A DNA stretch of 22,969 nt. Source: Candidatus Alcyoniella australis. Lineage in GTDB: Bacteria > Lernaellota > Lernaellaia > JAVCCG01 > Alcyoniellaceae. Of the stretch, positions 8,329 to 15,138 are shown piece after piece. Where the stretch lies: contig JAVCCG010000070.1 of NCBI GenBank assembly GCA_030765605.1, positions 1 to 22,969 on the forward strand, given 5' to 3'. Below the pieces are notes generated by a model. That model ran no database searches, was not told where the DNA came from, and was given only the letters and a program-made list of their open reading frames with translations. Each line of letters starts with the position of its first letter. Position 1 is the stretch's first letter. The position numbers and the translations under genes were made by a program.

Positions 8329-8350
8329 GACGATATTGTCCTGTGGATGT

Positions 8351-8386
8351 AAAAAAGGCGGCGAAGCCGCAGGGCTCCGCCGCCTT
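8351..8386 (-). terminator. Rho-independent terminator between the CCCH-motif protein and pyk
   Basis: On the minus strand AAGGCGGC (8386-8379) pairs with GCCGCCTT (8362-8355), and the stem continues inward through GGAGCC and GGCTTC with one G-U pair to a CTGC loop, about 14 bp in all. Six T residues end it (8356-8351). It lies after the stop at 8442 and just before the pyk start at 8328, so it ends the upstream transcript or acts as an attenuator for pyk. Confidence 0.8.
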
Positions 8387-8441
8387 GATAAATCGTGTTG
8401 ATCATTCGCCCGTCATGGGCGCTGTCGCATGGCGCCGTACG

Positions 8442-9011
8442 CTACTCTACGGGCTGCTCTTCAGGCTGCGCATCTTCTTCAACAGCCTCAGGCTCGGGCT
8501 CGTTGAGCAACAGCTCGCCGTTGAGCACCTTCAGCGCGTCGCCGGCCACAACATCTGCCGGGTGCTGGGCGATGTACTCACCCAAATACAGCTTGGCTTT
8601 GTCCAATGCGTTGCCGTTGAGCTCGGTGGTCTTCCAGTCCTCCAGCGCAGCCAGGCGCTCGGGCACGGCCTGCATCTTCTCTGAAAATACCTTGAAGTCG
8701 GTGGTCAACGCGTTGACTTCAACCTGCAGATCGTCAGTGCCGATATCGCCCACGTGTCCAAGAAGGATCAGCAGCAGGGCGACCGCGGACATGATCAGTG
8801 CGATTCCGGGAACGAAACCGATGTTACCGTTGCTTGACATATTGGACATCTCCTTGTCTTTTGACGATCCTGATGGCGATCCATGTTTCGCGCCGTCCTT
8901 GTCCGCCGCGGCCGAAACCATGATCTTGGTGTGTGTGATGCAATACGCAGAGCCGGGAACGGCATTGGCCTGACAGGGCTTTCCCGACTTCGTTGTCTCT
9001 TGGCATTTCAC
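8442..9011 (-). CDS. Single-pass membrane protein with N-terminal CCCH zinc-ribbon-like motif
   Basis: A 189-residue protein of unknown function. The N-terminus has Cys3, Cys13, Cys24 and His27 in the spacing C-x9-C-x10-C-x2-H (TKSGKPCQANAVPGSAYC), a short motif found at the ends of various bacterial proteins and plausibly a metal site. A Ser/Lys-rich linker leads to one membrane segment at about residues 66-87 (GIALIMSAVALLLILLG). The C-terminal half is predicted helical, with a TPR-like or coiled-coil feel (LEDWKTTELNGNALDKAKLY), and ends in a Glu/Pro-rich acidic tail. The start is a GTG preceded by AAGGA with good spacing; starting inside at the second Met would lose the motif. A strong promoter lies upstream and a terminator downstream, so it is a single-gene transcript. 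Confidence 0.75.
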   Translation of the reverse strand: MKCQETTKSGKPCQANAVPGSAYCITHTKIMVSAAADKDGAKHGSPSGSSKDKEMSNMSSNGNIGFVPGIALIMSAVALLLILLGHVGDIGTDDLQVEVNALTTDFKVFSEKMQAVPERLAALEDWKTTELNGNALDKAKLYLGEYIAQHPADVVAGDALKVLNGELLLNEPEPEAVEEDAQPEEQPVE

Positions 9012-9054
9012 TGATATTCCTTAGTACTCCAGATTCGACACCGAAGGTTCAGCC

Positions 9055-9084
9055 ATTAAAACAGAGCGATCAGATTTCTGTCAA
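9055..9084 (-). promoter_or_regulatory. Sigma-70-type promoter of the CCCH-motif membrane protein
   Basis: On the minus strand TTGACA (9084-9079, perfect), an 18-base spacer and TTTAAT (9060-9055, five of six) give a predicted start near 9048 and a leader of about 37 bases to the GTG at 9011. Among the clearest promoters in the window. Confidence 0.6.
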
Positions 9085-9206
9085 GAATGCTCTGAATCAA
9101 CCCGCCGGACCGTGCGTTCAGCGGCCGGGGATGGAGGTTGCGGCGATGGTTTTGCATCGAGGGTTGTGCTAGTTTTCAGCCTGCAAGACGCATCCGGAGG
9201 CCGCAA

Positions 9207-10685
<1,479 letters not shown>

Positions 10686-10700
10686 TCAGGAGTTTTAACG

Positions 10701-12023
10701 ATGAAGCGTAACGCACTGTTCGCCCTGACGTTGATCGCCGTGCTGGCGATCGCTCTGCCCTGCGCAGCCAAAGACTACCAGGCAATGCAACGCCTGATCG
10801 ACCAATCCGGCGCCGCCTGGACCGTAGGTCACACGTCGCTCTCCGAGTACAGCCGCGACCAGATGGGATTGCTGTGCAACCTCGACTTCGCCATGCCGGT
10901 TCAGCCCGCGAGCGACCTGGACCAGATCGAGCTGTCCAAGGACATACCCGCGCACCTGGACTGGCGCGATTTCAACGGCAACAACTACATGACACCGATC
11001 AAGGATCAGCATCCCTGCGGCACCTGCGCCACGTTCTCGTCCGTGGGCGCCACCGAGGCGCTGCTCAAGATCGCCGTTGACAATCCGTTCGTGGAACCCG
11101 ACATCTCGGAGCAGCACATCTACTCCTGCGCCGGCGAATTCCCCTACACCTTCTTCCATCCGCTGAACGTGCTCCAGGGCCAGGGCGCGCCCGACGAGAC
11201 CTGCTTCCCCTACGACTGCCCGGTGCAAGGCTACCGCCCGCCGTGCGAAGACTCCTGCGCCGACTGGGCGTCCCGCACCTTTTTCATCGACGGCTATCAA
11301 GCGCTGATGTTCCCCACGACCGAGCAGATCCTCACCGCGGTGCAGGACGGCCCGGTGGTGGCCGGTTTCCAGGTCTTCTCCGATTTCCAGGACTACACCG
11401 GCGGCGTGTACGAGCACGTCTACGGCGAGCTGCTCGGGGGCCACGGCGTGGTCATCGCGGGCTACGACATGGCCGAGCAATACTGGATCTGCAAAAATTC
11501 CTGGGGAACCCAATGGGGCGAGGAAGGCTGGTTCAAAATCCGCTGGAGCACCGAGCTGCTGGGCTTCGGCTATCAGACCTTCGATATCTTCACCAGCTAC
11601 GAGTCGTTCTGCGGACAGCACGTCGAGCCGACCATCGGCTCGCTGGAACTGCTCAACGCCGGTCCCGAACTGGCCCAAGGCGAACAGCTTGAGGTGCGCT
11701 TCGAGTTTATCGACACTGACGCCGACATGCGCGGCGGCGAGCTGTGGCACCAAGTGGACGAGGGCGAGGCCCAGCGCTTTGCCGAGCCGCTACGCGAGTT
11801 CGTTGGCACCCAGTCCGACCCGCTGGACCTGCCGAGCTTTTCGTTCTCCGGTGATTACGCGCCGGGTCCGCACACGCTCAAGGTCTGGCTGGCCGACGTC
11901 TGCGGATTGCAAAGCACCCAGGCAACTGTCGAGTTTACCGTAGAGGGCGAGGTGCCAGGCGATGACGACGACGACGAATCGGCCGACGACGACGATGACG
12001 ACGACTCGAGCTGTGGATGCTGA
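10701..12023 (+). CDS. Secreted papain-family (C1) cysteine peptidase with Asp-rich Cys-terminal tail
   Basis: A 440-residue exported protease. A Sec signal peptide covers residues 1-23 (LTLIAVLAIALPCAA). A short pro-region leads to the catalytic domain starting near LDWRDFNGN. The papain triad is complete: Cys109 in CGTCATF with the oxyanion Gln in KDQ, His248 in GGHGVVIAGYD and Asn266 in KNSWGTQWGEEGW. A beta-sandwich-like domain follows at about residues 310-415. The end is exceptional: residues 421-435 are 12 Asp among 15 residues, then SSCGC and stop. No membrane helix or basic cluster follows, unlike LPXTG or PEP-CTERM-type signals. The subtilisin-like protease at 15139-17430 has an equivalent tail. 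A ribosome site AGGAG precedes the ATG. It sits between glpK and an overlapping hydrolase gene. Confidence 0.92.
   Translation: MKRNALFALTLIAVLAIALPCAAKDYQAMQRLIDQSGAAWTVGHTSLSEYSRDQMGLLCNLDFAMPVQPASDLDQIELSKDIPAHLDWRDFNGNNYMTPIKDQHPCGTCATFSSVGATEALLKIAVDNPFVEPDISEQHIYSCAGEFPYTFFHPLNVLQGQGAPDETCFPYDCPVQGYRPPCEDSCADWASRTFFIDGYQALMFPTTEQILTAVQDGPVVAGFQVFSDFQDYTGGVYEHVYGELLGGHGVVIAGYDMAEQYWICKNSWGTQWGEEGWFKIRWSTELLGFGYQTFDIFTSYESFCGQHVEPTIGSLELLNAGPELAQGEQLEVRFEFIDTDADMRGGELWHQVDEGEAQRFAEPLREFVGTQSDPLDLPSFSFSGDYAPGPHTLKVWLADVCGLQSTQATVEFTVEGEVPGDDDDDESADDDDDDDSSCGC
11961..12005 (+). repeat. GAC/GAT codon tract encoding the Asp-rich tail of the C1 peptidase
   Basis: Fifteen codons encode 12 Asp interrupted by Glu-Ser-Ala. 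The trinucleotide repeat could change length by replication slippage without shifting frame. It ends six codons before the stop and partly precedes the GTG start of the next gene. Confidence 0.8.
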
Positions 12024-12765
12024 TCCGCAAATAGTCCGCATCGAGGGCTGGACCGCTAACGGCTATCTGATAGTCGGCCAAAAGATCGTGGTTGTGGACC
12101 CCGGCGTTCCGCGCCTGGTGCGCTCCATGCTGCACTACGTGGAACACGAGCTGAAACGTCCGGCCTCGGACATCTCCTGGGCCACGGTCACGCACTATCA
12201 CAACGACCACGTGGGCGGGATGGGCCTGCTGCAACAGATCAGCGGCTGCCAAGTGGCGCTGCCCGCCTTGGCCCGACCGTTTGTGGAACAGGGCGCGCGC
12301 ATCCCGTTTCCGCGGCCATTGCGCTGGCTGCACATGCTCGCAGTACACAACCGACAGCGCAATCCCACGCCGACCCCGCGCGACGCTTGGCAGACCGAGA
12401 AGATCGGCCTGCCGCTGATCTCGCCGCGACCGAAATTCGACGTGCATGCCTGGCTCGATGAGGGCGACGCGCTGCCCGACGCGCCTGGGTTCACAGCGCT
12501 GTTCACACCCGGACACAGTGCGGACAGCACCTGCCTGTGGCACGAACAATCCGGCTCACTGTTCTCCGGCGACATGCTGCTGGGCAACTTCGAGGGCCCG
12601 CCCCAGGCCAACGCTTACTGCCTGAGCCGCACCAAAACCATCGCCAGCCTGCAACGCCTGGCCGACCTACCGATCAAACGCCTATTCCCCGGCCACGGCC
12701 CACTGCATAGCGGGGAGTACCTCGCCAAAGAAGCGGTCGAGACGCTGAGGACGGATCTGGTTTAG
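12013..12765 (+). CDS. Metallo-beta-lactamase-fold hydrolase
   Basis: A 250-residue MBL-fold metallohydrolase. Metal ligands are visible: HYHNDHVGG (His61, His63, Asp65, His66), a third-ligand region TPGHSADST, FSGDMLLG (bridging Asp) and the late PGHGP histidine. The layout suits glyoxalase II-like or LACTB2-like hydrolases; the substrate cannot be read. The GTG at 12013 is chosen because the protein then reads VDADPQIVRIEGWTANGYLI, a natural first strand; a longer frame begins with out-of-frame translation of the neighbour's Asp codons (Thr-rich) and is artificial. It overlaps the peptidase stop by 11 bases, implying coupling. No signal peptide, so cytoplasmic. A hairpin starts 11 bases after the stop and may end the operon. 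Confidence 0.88.
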   Translation: MDADPQIVRIEGWTANGYLIVGQKIVVVDPGVPRLVRSMLHYVEHELKRPASDISWATVTHYHNDHVGGMGLLQQISGCQVALPALARPFVEQGARIPFPRPLRWLHMLAVHNRQRNPTPTPRDAWQTEKIGLPLISPRPKFDVHAWLDEGDALPDAPGFTALFTPGHSADSTCLWHEQSGSLFSGDMLLGNFEGPPQANAYCLSRTKTIASLQRLADLPIKRLFPGHGPLHSGEYLAKEAVETLRTDLV

Positions 12766-12776
12766 ACCTTCCTATT

Positions 12777-12806
12777 CAGAAAACTAACAACTGATTGTGT
12801 TTTCTG
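12777..12806. repeat. Interrupted inverted repeat touching a -35 box at the left edge of the AT-rich insert
   Basis: CAGAAAAC (12777-12784) is the exact complement of GTTTTCTG (12799-12806), and inside ACAA pairs with TTGT around a CTGA loop after a two-base bulge, 12 bp in total. There is no T-tract. Its right arm ends exactly where TTGACA begins at 12807. It may be an operator for the next gene, a hairpin ending the MBL transcript or an element end. Confidence 0.55.
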
Positions 12807-12836
12807 TTGACAGCAAGGCTGTAATTGTAATATTTT
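12807..12836 (+). promoter_or_regulatory. Promoter of the small Cys-rich protein
   Basis: A perfect TTGACA (12807-12812) is followed after 18 bases by TATTTT (12831-12836), or after 15 bases by TAATAT (12828-12833). The leader to the ATG at 12872 is about 30 bases and contains AAAGGAG. The -35 box abuts the inverted repeat at 12777-12806, a layout suggestive of repression. Confidence 0.5.
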
Positions 12837-12871
12837 TATATCCTCTTTCCCATCATTAAAGGAGCTGGATA

Positions 12872-13078
12872 ATGGTCGAGTACTACGTGAATAAAAACGC
12901 CCAAACAAACGGCGACCATGAAGTCCATAAGTCCGGCTGCCAGTTCATGCCGGATATTAACAACAGACGTTCTCTTGGGTACTTCAATAATTGCGCTGAC
13001 GCAGTTAAAGAGGCAAAGAAGACCTATCCCAAAAGTAACGGCTGCAAATTCTGTTCAGTAGAGTGTCACACCTCATAG
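12872..13078 (+). CDS. Small Cys-rich protein of unknown function (68 residues)
   Basis: A 68-residue protein with a good ribosome site (AAAGGAG) ahead of its ATG. It has five cysteines (23, 41, 58, 61, 65) and histidines 16, 19 and 66; the C-terminal CKFCSVECHTS contains C-x2-C-x3-C-H, likely a metal-binding knuckle. The opening YYVNKNAQTNGDHEVH followed by SGC recalls a widespread family of uncharacterised small proteins, from memory and unverified. No signal peptide or membrane segment. It is first of two genes in an AT-rich segment, 171 bases before the AlbA_2-like gene, with its own promoter and a possible operator. Function unknown. Confidence 0.75.
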   Translation: MVEYYVNKNAQTNGDHEVHKSGCQFMPDINNRRSLGYFNNCADAVKEAKKTYPKSNGCKFCSVECHTS

Positions 13079-13158
13079 ACGGCGACTGAACCAACAGCCT
13101 AAAACAGCTCATCCCGAGATGGCAAACCGTCCGGGAAGTGCTTGGATTTTGCAATTGA

Positions 13159-13191
13159 AATAAAAAAATTCAAAGCCGCCTATTTTTTATT
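13159..13191. repeat. AT-rich inverted repeat between the two insert genes
   Basis: AATAAAAAA (13159-13167) is exactly complementary to TTTTTTATT (13183-13191) with a 15-base loop containing AAGCCGCC. It could end the small-gene transcript (the right arm is itself a T-tract) or lie in the control region of the next gene. AT-only arms make chance more likely than for a GC stem. Confidence 0.35.
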
Positions 13192-13218
13192 GCTTAATTA
13201 AAGACTACATTATATTGT
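13190..13218 (+). promoter_or_regulatory. Possible promoter of the AlbA_2-domain gene
   Basis: TTGCTT (13190-13195), a 17-base spacer and TATTGT (13213-13218); an overlapping TATATT (13211-13216) would give a 15-base spacer. Both boxes are partial matches in AT-rich DNA where such matches are common. Confidence 0.3.
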
Positions 13219-13249
13219 TATCGTAAGCAGTAATTCGAAAGGATGGTAT

Positions 13250-14614
13250 ATGGATACATCGGTTAATCTTGAGTTGGCAAAATTAACGATAGGGCGTATT
13301 TTAGATGAAGAACCTCTTGATGCAGAACGTATCGATGTTGAAATTAAAACTTTTCTCAATCCGAAAAAAAAGGCAAACCATGCAATTATAGCTAAAGCAG
13401 TAGCTGCATTAGCTAACGGTGGTGGTGGTATTATTATTATTGGTTTCATCCAAAATGATAGCCGCTACAGAGAAGAAAATTCTAGCGCAGAAACAAAGCC
13501 CAGTGTTTGGAACCAAACAGAGCTAAACAGGGCGCTTGGAAATTTTCTTGAGCCAAATATAGAAACTAGACTGACTTTCTTGTCTGGAAAAATATCCGAT
13601 CATCCTTGTCTGCTTGTTCCTTCTCATGGAAGCACTCCTATAATTTTTAAAAGAGACTTTGATGCCTTCACACGTGGGACCATATTTATTAGGCGTCCTG
13701 GACCTGAAAGTGCACCAATTTCTTCCTATGAAGAGTGGCGAGAGCTGATAGAACGCTGTACAGTCAATGACCGAGAGAGACTTGCATCAATAATCCGAAG
13801 AATTTTAATTCCTACTGAACAACCAACCACATCGCAGGAGATCGAGAATAGTTTTCAGAAAAAACTTGTTGATTGTGATCATAGCTATGAGAAACTAATC
13901 AAAGAACATAAATCGGATATTCCTAAAGATATTCAACGGTCTTTCATATTGAACGGCAGAAGGACTGTGGCCTTTCAAGTATTCCCTCCCAAGAGAGCTG
14001 GTGATCTTAACGACCTGCGAAACGCTTTACTAGAGGCTGTAGGCCGCGAAACGGGATGGCCCCACGGTAGATTTCCTTCTCCTCCTGATGAACCAAAAGT
14101 AATCAACGGGGGAATAGAGTCTTTTAAAGTAACCACGTTACGTAGCTTTCCGTCACATACAAATATAGATTTCTGGCAGGCGCGACCAAGTGGATTCTTC
14201 TACGCTACTAGAGTATACGAAGAAGACAGGGAGCTTAGACGCCAACAAAAATGTTTGATCTGGAATCTACCGATCTGGCGTCTAGGAGAGGCTATCTTGC
14301 ATGCTGTTAGATTTGCAAATGCCTATTCTCCAAAATTCGACACAATAACCGGTTATGTAAGATTCGATGATCTTGCAGGACGGATCTTGGCTTGTGACTC
14401 ACAAGGCCTCCGCTCAGATGCGGAAGATCATGGATGTAATACAATGAAATGGCATAGATATTTTTCAATACCATCAGGTTTTTCGACAGAAAATCTGCCA
14501 GACTTATTACGTGAGATTCTGAAGGACTTTTATGCTCACTTTGACTTTTTCAACGTCAGCTTAGATGAATATGAGCAGGAAATTAATGCGATGATTCATC
14601 GTCGTGTGTATTGA
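13250..14614 (+). CDS. AlbA_2 / Schlafen-like DNA-binding domain protein
   Basis: A 454-residue protein. Residues about 26-150 match the AlbA_2 (Schlafen AAA_4-like) nucleic-acid-binding domain: RIDVEIKTFL (Glu31, Lys33), AIIAKAVAALANGGGGIIIIG (residues 45-65, split here by the usual glycine run), and FTRGTIFIRRPGPESAPIS near 140-155, the RxGS/T-like end of the domain. The C-terminal 300 residues have no motif I recognise and lack an AAA ATPase P-loop or winged-helix signature I can see. AlbA_2 proteins occur in transcription regulators and in phage-defence or toxin-type genes; which applies is unknown. The ATG follows AAGGA by six bases. Codon use is AT-rich unlike both flanks, so acquisition by transfer is likely. 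Confidence 0.8.
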   Translation: MDTSVNLELAKLTIGRILDEEPLDAERIDVEIKTFLNPKKKANHAIIAKAVAALANGGGGIIIIGFIQNDSRYREENSSAETKPSVWNQTELNRALGNFLEPNIETRLTFLSGKISDHPCLLVPSHGSTPIIFKRDFDAFTRGTIFIRRPGPESAPISSYEEWRELIERCTVNDRERLASIIRRILIPTEQPTTSQEIENSFQKKLVDCDHSYEKLIKEHKSDIPKDIQRSFILNGRRTVAFQVFPPKRAGDLNDLRNALLEAVGRETGWPHGRFPSPPDEPKVINGGIESFKVTTLRSFPSHTNIDFWQARPSGFFYATRVYEEDRELRRQQKCLIWNLPIWRLGEAILHAVRFANAYSPKFDTITGYVRFDDLAGRILACDSQGLRSDAEDHGCNTMKWHRYFSIPSGFSTENLPDLLREILKDFYAHFDFFNVSLDEYEQEINAMIHRRVY

Positions 14615-14647
14615 AATATACAGGAATTCCGGGGCCACCCATAACCG

Positions 14648-14673
14648 CACTACTTCGCTGAAGCTTCGTAGTG
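14648..14673. repeat. Inverted repeat at the right edge of the AT-rich insert
   Basis: CACTAC (14648-14653) and GTAGTG (14668-14673) flank TTCGCTGAAGCTTC, within which TTC and GAA can pair and GAAGCTTC is itself palindromic. It lies 34 bases after the insert's last gene and about 90 bases before the barrel remnant. A terminator without T-tract, or a boundary element, is possible. Confidence 0.35.
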
Positions 14674-14763
14674 TGCCGCTACCACGTCAAAGCTGAGCAT
14701 GGAGTCCCAGGGACACGAAACTTCATTGATAGTTGATGGTCGACGCTTTTTCCTGAAAATCCC

Positions 14764-15036
14764 TTATTGCCGCGAATCTCGGCCGTGTGCTTTCTTGTCC
14801 GGGCGGCGCAGGTCGAATTGGAATTGCACGCCCAGGTTGGCCAGGTAGAAGACCCTGCCGTTGTCGTGGTTGATGGTAACGCCGAGCTCGGGGAACAGGT
14901 AGAGCCAGTTCACAGTCCGGATCCGCGAGCCGATGAACAGGTCGCTGTAAAAGCTCCTGTTGTCCGGCAGGTCGGGCTTCCAATCGTCCTCGTCCTCCTT
15001 GTTCTTGCGGCATCTTGCACGCCTCGCTACGAACCC
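14764..15036 (-). pseudogene. 5'-truncated outer-membrane beta-barrel remnant
   Basis: On the minus strand a frame ending with TAA at 14766-14764 encodes about 90 residues with no start codon: a stop lies just upstream of 15036 and only charged residues precede the barrel-like part. It reads NRSFYSDLFIGSRIRTV, then LYLFPELGVTINHD and RVFYLANLGVQFQFDLR, alternating aromatic and polar residues typical of the last strands of an outer-membrane barrel, and stops about 15 residues later. A longer frame on the same strand with a Met (14723-15040) is Arg/Pro-rich and looks like a shadow. It lies between the AT-rich insert and the S8 protease terminator, so the 5' part was probably lost. Confidence 0.55.
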
Positions 15037-15083
15037 TCATGAATAATGCGGGCTACGTTAATATCCGATCGCGCATCATCAAC

Positions 15084-15114
15084 AAAAAAACGGCCTCCCC
15101 AGGTGGGGAGGCCG
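15084..15114 (-). terminator. Rho-independent terminator of the S8 protease gene
   Basis: CGGCCTCCCC (15091-15100) pairs perfectly over 10 bp with GGGGAGGCCG (15105-15114) around a four-base AGGT loop, and on the minus strand seven T residues follow (15090-15084). It lies 25 bases after the stop at 15139. Confidence 0.9.
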
Positions 15115-15138
15115 ATGGCTTGTAGATCTAATTAACGC

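Noticed and set aside
9140-9206. Promoter directly ahead of glpK
   Set aside because: Only a weak extended -10-like TGCTAGTTT without a credible -35 box was visible.
11962-12012. Thr-rich N-terminal extension of the MBL hydrolase
   Set aside because: It is the out-of-frame reading of the peptidase's Asp codons.
12777-14673. Insertion sequence or transposon bounded by the two inverted repeats
   Set aside because: The two repeats do not match each other, no target-site duplication was found by eye and no transposase or integrase is encoded.
14723-15040. 105-codon minus-strand frame with a Met start
   Set aside because: Arg/Pro/Gln-rich shadow; the neighbouring frame gives convincing barrel strands.
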